64,000 nt of DNA from assembly GCF_900177615.1 (NCBI RefSeq), contig NZ_FXAP01000005.1, positions 186,001 to 250,000 of the forward strand, in the 5' to 3' direction. Within the stretch, counting starts at the first letter, position 1. The number at the start of each line of letters is the position of its first letter. Under the pieces are notes generated by a model. That model was not told the DNA's origin. It ran no database searches and saw only the letters and a list, made by a program, of their open reading frames with translations. The position numbers and the translations under genes are program-made. Source of the DNA: Plantibacter flavus (GTDB lineage: Bacteria; Actinomycetota; Actinomycetes; Actinomycetales; Microbacteriaceae). Shown here piece after piece: positions 18,112 through 31,711 of this stretch.

Positions 18112-19080
18112 TCAACCGACGGGGAAGCGGTCCGAGATCCAAGCCGCTTCCTCGGCGGTCGGCGACCACGCCGAACCGGCCGCGGCGTTCGCGCGGATCT
18201 GTTCCGGAGTGGTCGCACCGGCGATGACACTCGAGAGCCCGTCCTGGACGAGCAACCACCCGAACGTCGCCTCGAGCATGGAGATGCCGCGCTCGTCGCA
18301 GAAGGCCTGGTAGGCCTCGATCGCGTCCCAGGGTGCCGTGTCGAGCAGGTGCTTGCGCTGGCGCATGATGCGGCTGTCCGCCGGCCCGCCGTCGCGGGAG
18401 AACTTCCCCGTGAACAGGCCGTTGTAGAGCGGGAAGTACGGGAGGAAGCCGACGCCGGCGGCGCGCATGGCCGGGAACAGCTCGCGCTCCGCACCCCGGA
18501 CGAGCAGGCTGTACTCGTTCTGGGCCGATATGAAGGCGGGGTGGCCGGCGGTGCGAGCCGCCCAGTCCGCCTCGGTCAGCTGCCAACCGGCGAAGTTCGA
18601 GTGGCCGGCGTAGCGGATCTTCCCCTCGTGGACGAGTTCGTCGAGGGCAGCGATCGTCTCCTCGATGGGCGTGAACGGGTCTGGGGTGTGCAGCTGGTAC
18701 AGGTCGATCCAGTCGGTGCCCAGGCGGCGGAGCGAACCCTCGACCGCGAGCCGGATGTAGCGACGGGAGCCCTTGGCACCCCAGTTCGGGATCGGGCTCT
18801 CGTAGTCCACATGGCCGAACTTGGTCGCGAGCACGATCTCATCCCGCCGCCCGGCGATCGCCTGCCCGAGGAGTCGTTCGCTCAGCCCGTACTCCCGGCC
18901 GTAGATGTCGGCGGTGTCGAAGAGGGTGACCCCGGCGTCGATGGCCGCGTCGACGACGGCTCGGGTGCCGTCCAGGCTCTCGGTGACCGTGCCCTCGCGT
19001 CCGAAGTTGTTGCAGCCGATGCCGACCGCTGAGACGAGGAGGCCGCTGCGACCGAGTGGGCGATAGCTGAGATCAGACAT
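18112..19080 (-). CDS. Aldo/keto reductase
   Basis: 322 residues, a complete (beta/alpha)8 NADPH-dependent reductase. The catalytic tetrad can be placed: Asp and Tyr in FDTADIYG, Lys in LATKFG and His in LYQLHTPD. The NADP-binding C-terminal motif appears as SSVIAGATTPEQIRANA. It resembles the YhdN/general-stress branch that reduces small aldehydes and ketones in the cytosol. The substrate cannot be named. Start ATG 19080 leaves 108 bp to the divergent ogt gene. Confidence 0.9.
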   Translation of the reverse strand: MSDLSYRPLGRSGLLVSAVGIGCNNFGREGTVTESLDGTRAVVDAAIDAGVTLFDTADIYGREYGLSERLLGQAIAGRRDEIVLATKFGHVDYESPIPNWGAKGSRRYIRLAVEGSLRRLGTDWIDLYQLHTPDPFTPIEETIAALDELVHEGKIRYAGHSNFAGWQLTEADWAARTAGHPAFISAQNEYSLLVRGAERELFPAMRAAGVGFLPYFPLYNGLFTGKFSRDGGPADSRIMRQRKHLLDTAPWDAIEAYQAFCDERGISMLEATFGWLLVQDGLSSVIAGATTPEQIRANAAAGSAWSPTAEEAAWISDRFPVG

Positions 19081-19188
19081 GCATCCAGGCTAGCCCGACC
19101 GTCCTCCACAGGCACCCGTCGGCCCCCGACGCCGCGGCCAGGCCCACGTGACGCATCGCGCCGATAACGTGCTTCCTACGCTCGGTGC

Positions 19189-19737
19189 ATGACCACACAC
19201 CTCACCATCACCGATCCCGTACTCCCCTGCTCCGCCATCGCCGACCCGGCCGCCGAGGGCTTCCTCCGGATGCCGACGCCGGTGGGGCGGATCGAGCTCC
19301 GATCCGTCGACGACGCGGTCTCAGCCGTACGCTTCGAGCACCACGGGCGACTCCCTCTCGACGGAGTCGACGAACGCCCCTCCGCGGTCCTCCTCGACGC
19401 CGCGGAGCAGATCGACGAGTACTTCCGCGGACGACGCACCGTGTTCGACCTCCCGCTCGTCACGACCGGCACGCCGTTCCAGCAGGCGGTCTGGTCGGCG
19501 CTCGGCGAGGTTCCGTTCGGCGACTCCATCGGGTACGGCGCCCTTGCGGCCGCGGCCGGTGCCCCGCAGGGCGGCCGGGCGGCCGGCCAGGCGGTTCGGG
19601 CGAACACCATCGCGCTCCTCATCCCCTGTCATCGCGTCCTCGGAACCGGGCGGATCGTGACGGGCTATTCTGGCGGAGACGGACCGGCCACCAAACGCTG
19701 GCTCCTCGACCACGAAGGGATCCCGTACCGCCGATGA
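19189..19737 (+). CDS. ogt: Methylated-DNA-protein cysteine methyltransferase
   Basis: 182 residues. The active-site motif is LIPCHRVLG, whose Cys takes the alkyl group from O6-alkylguanine in a suicide reaction. The preceding TPFQQAVWSALGEVPFGDSI block is the DNA-binding helix-turn-helix with the family's Arg/Phe wedge region, and TGYSGG closes the active site. The stop overlaps the tag start (ATGA), so two alkylation-repair enzymes are made from one message. No Ada-type regulatory domain is present. Confidence 0.93.
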   Translation: MTTHLTITDPVLPCSAIADPAAEGFLRMPTPVGRIELRSVDDAVSAVRFEHHGRLPLDGVDERPSAVLLDAAEQIDEYFRGRRTVFDLPLVTTGTPFQQAVWSALGEVPFGDSIGYGALAAAAGAPQGGRAAGQAVRANTIALLIPCHRVLGTGRIVTGYSGGDGPATKRWLLDHEGIPYRR

Positions 19738-20321
19738 GTCCAGCCACCCCGACCATCGTCGGCACCGACGGCCTGACCCGCTGCGCCTGGGCCGGGACGG
19801 ACGAGGAGTACCAGCGTTATCACGACGAAGAGTGGGGCGTACCGCTCCACGGGCAGCGGAAGGTCTTCGAGAAGATCAGTCTCGAAGGGTTCCAGGCCGG
19901 GCTGTCCTGGATCACGATCCTCCGGAAGCGACCGGCCTTCCGCGAACGGTTCCACGGCTTCGACCTCGACGCCGTCGCGGCGATGACGGAGGCTGATGTC
20001 GAGAGCCTCCTCGACGACGCCCGGATCATCCGGCACCGCGGGAAGATCAACGCGGTCATCGGCAATGCCCGCACCGCCCTCGAGCTGGGCGACGACTTGG
20101 ACGAGCTCCTCTGGAGCTTCGCTCCCCCGCCGCGGCCCGTGCGGTTCGCCCAGTGGACCGAGGTCCCCGCGGTGACACCCGAGTCCACCGCGCTCAGCGC
20201 CCACCTGCGGAAGCGCGGCTACCGGTTCGTCGGCCCGACGACGATGTACGCCCTCATGCAGTCCGGAGGCCTCGTCGATGACCACCTCGTCGGCTGCTGG
20301 CGCTCCGAGAGCGCTCCCTGA
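19734..20321 (+). CDS. tag: DNA-3-methyladenine glycosylase I
   Basis: 195 residues, full length for Tag. Zinc-binding and base-recognition residues are visible: RCAWAG with the N-terminal Cys, YHDEEWGVP, the core FEKISLEGFQAGLSWITIL with the 3-methyladenine pocket Glu/Trp, and the C-terminal RFVGPTTMYALMQS. It removes 3-methyladenine from DNA to start base excision repair. It is translationally coupled to ogt. The stop is 10 bp from the convergent yaaA stop. Confidence 0.94.
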   Translation: MSPATPTIVGTDGLTRCAWAGTDEEYQRYHDEEWGVPLHGQRKVFEKISLEGFQAGLSWITILRKRPAFRERFHGFDLDAVAAMTEADVESLLDDARIIRHRGKINAVIGNARTALELGDDLDELLWSFAPPPRPVRFAQWTEVPAVTPESTALSAHLRKRGYRFVGPTTMYALMQSGGLVDDHLVGCWRSESAP

Positions 20322-20331
20322 CCCCGAGCGG

Positions 20332-21093
20332 TCAGACGACGAGGGCGAGCTCGGTCACCCGACCGTCGTCGGCACGGGCGTGGACGTCGAGCATCCATCC
20401 GGTCGATCGTGCCCAGTCGAGCAACGAGTCGACATCAGGGTGGTCGACACCGGCCTCCAGCAGCGCGCGGGTGAACCGGCCCTTGCCCTGCTTGTTGAAG
20501 TGGTTGAGCGCGCGACGGCGGCCATCGTCGCCGACCGTGAGCACACGCAGGTAGACGGCACCCACGCGATCCGGCAACGGCCCGAGCGCCGCGTAGCCTT
20601 CCGAGCGCAGGTCCAACACGACACCCTGGACGGCGTCCAGTTCGCGCGCGACCGGCACCGCCCAGTGACGTTTCAGGACGAACCCGGGGAGCCTGGAGTC
20701 GTGGGAGAGCCGATACGCCGGAATGGGATCGAGCGCGCCGACCGGGCCGAGCAACGCCGAGTGCACGACCAGGTGCTCAGCGGCGAACCGTCGCGCGTCC
20801 GGTGGGAGCGTGGTCGCATCGAGCGCGTCGTACAGCACCCCCGTGTACCGGTCGATCGCCGGCATCGTCGCGGACGTCGCCGCCACGCGGTTGCGCTGGA
20901 CCTCACCGAGCTGCTTGGGGCCGAGCTTCAGGGCCTTCACCGTCGCGGCCTCGTCGGCAGCGAGCGACACCAGGGCGCCTAGGCAATCGTTCCGGGACGA
21001 GGAGAGCCCTGGAAACCGCAGCAGGGCGGTGTCCAGGGCTCGTCCGTCGCCGCCGTCCCGCTTCGTCTCCGAAGGGGGAAGGAGGATCAGCAC
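20332..21093 (-). CDS. yaaA: YaaA family peroxide-stress protein
   Basis: 253 residues, whole family length. The N-terminal LLPPSETK motif (PPSETK, 5-10) and a C-terminal region with LNHFNKQGKGRFTRAL are typical of YaaA (DUF328), which in E. coli limits free iron and DNA damage under hydrogen peroxide stress. Its start is only 4 bp after the atpC stop, so it is probably read through from the ATP synthase operon. The helix-hairpin-helix DNA-binding idea for this family comes from the literature, not from what I can see here. Confidence 0.88.
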   Translation of the reverse strand: MLILLPPSETKRDGGDGRALDTALLRFPGLSSSRNDCLGALVSLAADEAATVKALKLGPKQLGEVQRNRVAATSATMPAIDRYTGVLYDALDATTLPPDARRFAAEHLVVHSALLGPVGALDPIPAYRLSHDSRLPGFVLKRHWAVPVARELDAVQGVVLDLRSEGYAALGPLPDRVGAVYLRVLTVGDDGRRRALNHFNKQGKGRFTRALLEAGVDHPDVDSLLDWARSTGWMLDVHARADDGRVTELALVV

Positions 21094-21097
21094 TGAA

Positions 21098-21373
21098 TCA
21101 GGAGCTGGTCACGAGCGTGGCGTTGCCGGCCACGACGGTGACGGTGTTGTTCTCGACCGACAGGAAGCCGTCTTCAGCGTTCGCGACGATCTTCGAGCCG
21201 TCTTCGAGCGTGACACGGACCTCACCGGCGGCGAGGATGGCCAGCATCGGCTCGTGGCCGGGCAGGATACCGATCTCGCCGTCGACGGTCTTCGCGATCA
21301 GCTGGCGTGCCGGGCCGGACCACACTTCGTGGTCGGCCGCGACGACGCTCACGGTCAGAGGAGCGGAAGCCAT
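21098..21373 (-). CDS. atpC: ATP synthase F1 epsilon subunit
   Basis: 91 residues. Only the beta-sandwich domain is present (LTVSVVAADHEVW, then TVDGEIGILPGHEPMLA, then GFLSVENNTVTVVA); the C-terminal inhibitory helix pair found in E. coli epsilon is missing, as is common in some actinobacteria. It connects the gamma stalk to the c-ring. The ATG is 2 bp after the atpD stop. The short form suggests that ATPase inhibition by the epsilon C-terminus does not operate here. Confidence 0.95.
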   Translation of the reverse strand: MASAPLTVSVVAADHEVWSGPARQLIAKTVDGEIGILPGHEPMLAILAAGEVRVTLEDGSKIVANAEDGFLSVENNTVTVVAGNATLVTSS

Positions 21374-21375
21374 GC

Positions 21376-23783
<2,408 letters not shown>

Positions 23784-23786
23784 GGA

Positions 23787-25415
<1,629 letters not shown>

Positions 25416-25524
25416 CATGTTCCTTTTGGTTGTGGAACCCGGGGGTTCCGAGAGGTGCGATCCGTCAGGATCAACGTCTTGAGTTGTGGAGACCGTCGGG
25501 CCGGTCCCCGCGCTGCACGGGCCG

Positions 25525-26322
25525 CTATCCGGCCAGTTGCAGACGGAGGTCGTTCAGTCGGGCAGCGAGGCTGCCGTCGATGACGTCGTCCCCGAGCTGC
25601 ACGCGCAGTCCACCGACGACGGCGGGGTCGATCACCTGGTTGATCTTCACCTGACGGCCGTAGGCCGTGGCGAGGTGGCGCTCGAGGCGCTGGAGCTGCG
25701 ACGCCTCGATCGGTGCGGCTGCCGTGACCGTGGCGACCGCGAGGCCCTGCTGGTCGGCGACGATGCCTGATGCGTACCGGAGCAGTTCTCCGATCCGACG
25801 GTCTCGCGGCTGCTGCACGAGCTGACCGACGATGCTGACGGTCTGCGGGCTCGCCTTGCCCGCGAGGAGGGATGCCGCGAGGGCGCCCTTCGCAGCGGAC
25901 GAGCCGAGCTTGCTGCTGAGGGCGAGCTCGAGCTCGTGGTTGCTCGACACGAGCTTCCCGAACTCGAACAGCTCGGCCTCGATGTCGCCCTGAGCGCCGG
26001 CGGAGATCGAGGCGGCCCGGAGGCCGAGCTCCTCGATGCCCGCGAGCAGGTCGGCTTCGCTGGACCAGCGGCCGGAGACGACGGTCTGCAGCAGGCCGAG
26101 CGCCTGGGCGCTCAGCTGGGAGCCGAAGATCCGCTCGACGACGGTGCGCTTGGCACCGGCGTCGGCTGCGGGGTCGCTGAGCGCTGCGCTCAGGTGACTC
26201 GAGCCGCCGATGGCCCGGCCCGCTGCGAACAGTCCGTCCGCGGTGGCCAGATCGGCCCCGGCGCCGAGGGCGGCGAGGGCCTCCTTCGACGAGGCGAGTG
26301 CTTCTCTGGTCGCGCTTCCCAT
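25525..26322 (-). CDS. atpH: ATP synthase F1 delta subunit
   Basis: 265 residues, longer than E. coli delta (177). The C-terminal half ends with the family motif [21 protein letters not shown]. The N-terminal helical domain, which caps the alpha-subunit N-termini, begins near residue 10. Start and atpF stop overlap by one base (TAATG), giving coupled translation. Some actinobacteria have a fused b-delta protein; here they are separate genes. Confidence 0.95.
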   Translation of the reverse strand: MGSATREALASSKEALAALGAGADLATADGLFAAGRAIGGSSHLSAALSDPAADAGAKRTVVERIFGSQLSAQALGLLQTVVSGRWSSEADLLAGIEELGLRAASISAGAQGDIEAELFEFGKLVSSNHELELALSSKLGSSAAKGALAASLLAGKASPQTVSIVGQLVQQPRDRRIGELLRYASGIVADQQGLAVATVTAAAPIEASQLQRLERHLATAYGRQVKINQVIDPAVVGGLRVQLGDDVIDGSLAARLNDLRLQLAG

Positions 26323-26873
26323 TACTTGGCTGCCTTCTCCGACGCTTCGAGGTCCGCGAGGAACCGGTCGACGACCGCCGTGGCCTTCGCGTCGTCGTTC
26401 AGCGTCTCGCCGATGACGCCACTGGCGAGGTCGAGTGCGAGCGTGCCGACCTCGGCACGCAGCGACACGACGGCCGCCTGACGCTCGGCTTCGATCTGTG
26501 CCTGAGCGCTCGCGGTGACGCGAGCGGCTTCGACCGTGGCCTGCTCCTTGAGCTCGGCGAGGATCGTCTGACCCTCGACACGAGCCTGCTCGCGGATGCG
26601 GCCGGCTTCCTGACGGGCTTCGGCGAGCTGAGCGTTGTACTGCTCGAGCGCCGCTTCGGCCTGCTTCTGCGCTTCATCGGCCTTGGCGATGTTGCCCTCG
26701 ATGGCCGCTGCGCGGTCGTCGAGGAGCTTCTGCACCTTGGGCAGGACCAGCTTCCAGAAGAAGCCGAGGATGATGATGAAGACGACGGCAGACCAGACGA
26801 TGTCGTAGACCGCTGGGATGAGAGGGTTCGTCGGAGCGCCCTCTTCAGCAGCGATGATCACTGCATCAAACAT
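26322..26873 (-). CDS. atpF: ATP synthase Fo b subunit
   Basis: 183 residues. One membrane helix at about 25-45 (VWSAVVFIIILGFFWKLVL) is followed by a long Ala/Glu/Gln/Arg-rich helix (50-150), which dimerises as the peripheral stalk. It joins the a subunit in the membrane to delta on top of F1. It starts 30 bp after the atpE stop. Confidence 0.96.
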   Translation of the reverse strand: MFDAVIIAAEEGAPTNPLIPAVYDIVWSAVVFIIILGFFWKLVLPKVQKLLDDRAAAIEGNIAKADEAQKQAEAALEQYNAQLAEARQEAGRIREQARVEGQTILAELKEQATVEAARVTASAQAQIEAERQAAVVSLRAEVGTLALDLASGVIGETLNDDAKATAVVDRFLADLEASEKAAK

Positions 26874-26903
26874 CTTGCCTCCTTCGGAGATGTGAAAGGG
26901 GGC

Positions 26904-27999
<1,096 letters not shown>

Positions 28000-28238
28000 G
28001 TATCTCCAGTTTCGGGGGCGTGGAGCAGAGCTCTCGCGGCGACGAACAGGGGGGATGTCTCCTCGCCGCACGCCGAAGCGGTGCTAGTGGGAGGATTCGT
28101 TGACGAGTCTAGCAAGGAAACCGGGCCCCGACGAACCCAGGGGTGGTATTCCACGGCTATATTCCGAGCCGCGACCTCGGCTGCGCCCTGGATACCGGTT
28201 CCGGCATGCTCCCGCGCGACCACGTCGCGTCCGCAGCG

Positions 28239-28724
28239 TCAGCCCTGGTCGGAGTCCTGCGGCGACGCCTTCGGGAGGATGTCGTCCGAGACGTAGGGCA
28301 CCCGCACCTTCGCCGCCACGACGGCGTCGATCACGAGCGAGCCGACGACGCCGACGATGACGCTCCCGAACAGGATCGGTGCGTTGACCCAGGGCTGGTC
28401 CTTCAGGATGAAGCCCAGGACGAGGAAGATGACGAACTTCACGAGCCAGCTGCCCATCACCACCCCGAACAGGATGCCGACGAAGAACTCCTGGCCGGAC
28501 CAGCGGTTGGCGAAGAGGATGCTCACCGAGGTGATGCCGAGGAACACGAGCGCCATGGCGGTGCCGATGAGCGCACTCGTGAGGCCGCGGGAGCCGTCGA
28601 CGCTCCAGCCGACCACTCCCCCGACGACGGCGATCACGAGCGCGAGGAGCGCGCTGTACCGGAGTGCCGTGCGGAAGACCCGGTTGGCGCTCGCGTGCGA
28701 GCCGGCCTGGGCGGGAGGAGTCAT
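28239..28724 (-). CDS. AtpI-like small membrane protein
   Basis: 161 residues with four membrane helices (about 20-40, 48-68, 84-108, 118-138) and a charged C-terminal tail. It sits where atpI lies in actinobacterial ATP synthase operons, just upstream of atpB. AtpI helps c-ring assembly and magnesium supply in other bacteria. Similarity is in position and topology, not in a clear motif, so the name is tentative. Its ATG overlaps the stop of the wecA-like gene (ATGA). Confidence 0.75.
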   Translation of the reverse strand: MTPPAQAGSHASANRVFRTALRYSALLALVIAVVGGVVGWSVDGSRGLTSALIGTAMALVFLGITSVSILFANRWSGQEFFVGILFGVVMGSWLVKFVIFLVLGFILKDQPWVNAPILFGSVIVGVVGSLVIDAVVAAKVRVPYVSDDILPKASPQDSDQG

Positions 28725-29986
28725 GGGTGCTGGTCCTTCTTGGCGAGAGAGTCGAGGGTGTCGAGGGTGTCGCCGCTCACGGGCGTCTCGGGGTCGCGCT
28801 GCCCGGAGGCCTCGTCGAGCCGATCGTACAGCGCCGACCCGGGAGCCCCCTCCGTGCCGGCGGCCACGCGCTGCGCGAGCCGGTCGGCCCGCCTGCGGCG
28901 ACCGATCGGCAGGAGGGTGAACGCCGTGCAGGTGACGACCCCCACGGAGACGAAGAGTACGGCGAGCCACGTCGGGGCCGCGAAGAACGCCAGGCATCCC
29001 ACGGAGATGACGACCGTCCAGCCGTAGAAGATGAGGACGGCGTGCACCTGGCTGTGACCGAGGTCGAGCAGCCGGTGGTGCAGGTGCATCCGGTCGGCGC
29101 TGAACGGTGACTTGCCGGCGCGGAGACGACGGAGGACGGCGAGGACGAAGTCGGCGAGCGGCACGACCAGGATGGCGAACGGCAGCAGGATCGGGATGAA
29201 CGCGGGTAACAGTTGCGTGCGGCCGAGGGCGGCCGGGTCGACCTGGCCGGTCACGGCGGCAGCGGAGGTCGCCATGAGCAGCCCGACGAGCAGGGCACCG
29301 GCGTCGCCCATGAACAATCGGGCGGGGTGCCAGTTGAGCGGGAGGAAGCCGATGCAGGCACCGACGAGGATCGCGGCGATCAGCGAGGCGAGGTTGAAGT
29401 AGTCGCTCGCCCCGGTGGAGGTCACGAGCAGCTGGGTGTAGACGAAGAACACGGTGTTCGCGATGACGGCGACACCGGCGACGAGCCCGTCGAGCCCGTC
29501 GACGAAGTTGATCGCATTCATCACGAGCACGATGGCGAAGACCGTCATCGAGAAGGACACCCAGGACGAGCCGACCGTCAGGCCACCGATGGGCAAGGAG
29601 TAGATCTGCACACCGAGCCAGGCGACGAGCCCTGCCGCCATGAACTGCGCGGCGAGCTTGATCATCCAGTCGAGGTCCCACAGGTCGTCGGCGACGCCGA
29701 TCCCGACGATGAACAGGGCGGCACCGAGGATCGCCAGCACCGGCTCCGGATCGGCGAACACGAGGTCGAAGAACGGCAGCTGCCAGGCCACGCCGAACGC
29801 GACCAGGATGCCGATGAACATCGCGACCCCACCGAGCCGCGGCGTCGGCGTCTGGTGGACGTCGCGTTCGCGGATCGGCGGGTGGAGACCGTACTTCACG
29901 CCGACCCGCCGCGCGAGGTGGGCGAAGCCGAAGGTGATGCCCGCGCTCACGACGAGCACGATGAGGTACCCGGAGAACTGGTTCAT
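28721..29986 (-). CDS. Undecaprenyl-phosphate N-acetylhexosamine-1-phosphate transferase (WecA/TagO-like)
   Basis: 421 residues with about eleven membrane helices. Motifs of the PNPT family are present: RLGGVAMF, GVADDLWDLDW (the Asp pair), NAINFVDGLDGLVAG, FMGDAGAL and the HLHHRLLDLGHS loop, which is the His motif seen in WecA-type rather than MraY enzymes. It attaches GlcNAc-1-phosphate (or a relative) to undecaprenyl phosphate on the cytosolic face, the first step of a teichoic acid, arabinogalactan-like or other wall glycan. The C-terminal 50 residues are a polar cytosolic tail. Linkage to atp genes is usual in actinobacteria. Overlaps tsaC by four bases. Confidence 0.9.
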   Translation of the reverse strand: MNQFSGYLIVLVVSAGITFGFAHLARRVGVKYGLHPPIRERDVHQTPTPRLGGVAMFIGILVAFGVAWQLPFFDLVFADPEPVLAILGAALFIVGIGVADDLWDLDWMIKLAAQFMAAGLVAWLGVQIYSLPIGGLTVGSSWVSFSMTVFAIVLVMNAINFVDGLDGLVAGVAVIANTVFFVYTQLLVTSTGASDYFNLASLIAAILVGACIGFLPLNWHPARLFMGDAGALLVGLLMATSAAAVTGQVDPAALGRTQLLPAFIPILLPFAILVVPLADFVLAVLRRLRAGKSPFSADRMHLHHRLLDLGHSQVHAVLIFYGWTVVISVGCLAFFAAPTWLAVLFVSVGVVTCTAFTLLPIGRRRRADRLAQRVAAGTEGAPGSALYDRLDEASGQRDPETPVSGDTLDTLDSLAKKDQHP

Positions 29987-30651
29987 GGTTCGCGCGGTTC
30001 GGGGAGCAGATCGCCCACCACGTCGCGGATCGCCTCCCGGGAGACGGCTCCGTCGCGCAGGACGACGATCCGTTCGTCGGCCGTGCCGAGTCGGGTCGCG
30101 TCGATGATCGTCGACGACTGCTCGCCGCTCTCGCCGCCGTCGAGGTAGACCGAGACCGAATCGCCGAGCATCTCGAGCGCGGCAGCGGCGGACGTGGCGG
30201 CCGGTCGGCCGGTGAGGTTCGCCGAGGAGACCGCGAGCGGCCCGGTGTCCTGCAGGAGCTCGAGGGTCACCGGGTTCGACGGCATCCGGAGCGCGACCGT
30301 GCCCGCGGTCTCGCCGAGGTCCCAGGCGAGCGACGGCTGGGCCTCGAGCACGATGGTCAGGCCGCCGGGCCAGAACGCCTCGACGAGCCGGTGCACGGCA
30401 TCGGGGACGGACGCCGCCAGGGCCTCGAGCGTGTTCACACCGGAGACGAGGACGGGCGGCGGTGACTGCCGGGTCCGTCCCTTCGCGTCGAGCAGGCGCT
30501 GCACCGCGGCCGGCGAGAACGCGTCGGCGGCCACCCCGTAGACCGTGTCGGTCGGGAGCACGACCAGCTCACCCCTCGCCAGGGCCGTCCGTGCCAGGCG
30601 CATCCCGGCGAGCAGCTGCGCGTGATCCTGGCAATCGAAGGTCTGCGGCAT
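29983..30651 (-). CDS. tsaC: L-threonylcarbamoyladenylate synthase
   Basis: 222 residues of the YrdC/Sua5 fold without the Sua5 C-terminal domain. Motifs include LPTDTVYGVAADA, the basic substrate pocket KGRTRQSPPPVLV, FWPGGLTIVL and VSSANLTGRPA. It makes threonylcarbamoyl-AMP from threonine, bicarbonate and ATP for the t6A37 modification of ANN-decoding tRNAs. It usually follows prmC in this lineage; here the two are separated by the glycan module and the HAD gene (30725-36070). Confidence 0.93.
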   Translation of the reverse strand: MPQTFDCQDHAQLLAGMRLARTALARGELVVLPTDTVYGVAADAFSPAAVQRLLDAKGRTRQSPPPVLVSGVNTLEALAASVPDAVHRLVEAFWPGGLTIVLEAQPSLAWDLGETAGTVALRMPSNPVTLELLQDTGPLAVSSANLTGRPAATSAAAALEMLGDSVSVYLDGGESGEQSSTIIDATRLGTADERIVVLRDGAVSREAIRDVVGDLLPEPREP

Positions 30652-30724
30652 GTGGTGGGTCCTGGCTGAACGGGGCCGCCGATCGGTGATCAGTCGGCCG
30701 GATGATCGGGGTGACGACGCTCAA

Positions 30725-31711
30725 TCATAGCCTCGGGCGTCTTCCGAGCAGTCTGGGCAGGCACAGGTAGACGGCGAGGACGAGCAGGATGCCGAGGACG
30801 GCGAGGATCTGGACGGGCCAGGCGCCCGTCGCGACGCCCACCCCGAGGAGCCCGGTGGCGAGGGTCGCGACGCTGACGACGGCGGTGGACCCGAGGTGAC
30901 CGAGTCCGCCGGCGGCGAGACGCTGGTACACGTGGCTGCGATGCGCCTCGTGCAGCGGCTCCCCCCGCCGCCAGCGCGCGATGATCGTCGTGCCGGTGTC
31001 GGCGACGTACACGAGGACCGGGCCGATCAGCGCGACGAAGGAGATGCCGCTGAAGGCCGCGTAGATGGCGACCGCGACGAGGGAGCCGCCGAGCAGGTAG
31101 CTGCCGACGTCGCCCAGGAACATCCGGCGCCGAGCGAGGTTCCACGGCAGGAACCCGAGGAACGCGGACGCCACGACGAGGCCGGCTGCCGTGACGCCCG
31201 GGAGACCGGCCACGGCGCCGAGACCGGCGTAGAACCCGCCGACGACCGTGCCGTGCATCGAGGAGATGCCGTTGACGCCGTCCATGAAGTTCGCGATGTT
31301 CGTGTAGGCGACGAGCGCCACGATCCCGAGCGGGATCCACCAGAAACTCGCGGCCATCGAGACGACGAGCACCCAGGTCGCCACGAGTCCGAGCACGACC
31401 TGCAAGCCGAAGCGCACCCGGACGGGGAGTCCGCGGACGTCCTCCACGGCTCCGATGGCCGCGTTCACGATCGACACGGCGGCGACGATCCAGAGCGGCA
31501 GGCTGTGGAGCAGGACCGCGGCCGTACCGAGACCGACGGCGACCGCGAGCGCGACGCCGATCCCTCCACCGCGGATCGTCGGGGTGACGTGCATGGATCG
31601 GTGGTTCGGGGTGTCGACGACCGCCCGACGGATGAGGATCGGGCGGATGGCGAGCTGGGACAGCAGGCTCACGACGAGCGCGAGCACCCCCGCCAGGATG
31701 GCAACCGTCAT
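30725..31711 (-). CDS. MraY/WbpL-like polyprenyl-phosphate sugar-1-phosphate transferase
   Basis: 328 residues with about ten membrane helices. Motifs: VVDTPNHRSMHVTPTIRGGG near the N-terminus, AVEDVRGLPVRVR, NFMDGVNGISSMHG, FLGDVGSY and HRSHVYQRL near the C-terminus. This is the branch seen in WbpL and WecA relatives used for O-antigen or capsule initiation. Its start overlaps the CapD-like gene stop by four bases. In Pseudomonas, WbpL works with WbpM and a 4-ketoreductase to load QuiNAc or FucNAc on the lipid; the same trio is encoded here, so a 6-deoxy-HexNAc substrate is a fair inference. Confidence 0.85.
   Translation of the reverse strand: MTVAILAGVLALVVSLLSQLAIRPILIRRAVVDTPNHRSMHVTPTIRGGGIGVALAVAVGLGTAAVLLHSLPLWIVAAVSIVNAAIGAVEDVRGLPVRVRFGLQVVLGLVATWVLVVSMAASFWWIPLGIVALVAYTNIANFMDGVNGISSMHGTVVGGFYAGLGAVAGLPGVTAAGLVVASAFLGFLPWNLARRRMFLGDVGSYLLGGSLVAVAIYAAFSGISFVALIGPVLVYVADTGTTIIARWRRGEPLHEAHRSHVYQRLAAGGLGHLGSTAVVSVATLATGLLGVGVATGAWPVQILAVLGILLVLAVYLCLPRLLGRRPRL

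Noticed and set aside
25525-26873. Fused b-delta ATP synthase subunit as in mycobacteria
   Set aside because: A stop and start (TAATG) separate the two frames clearly, so they are two proteins.
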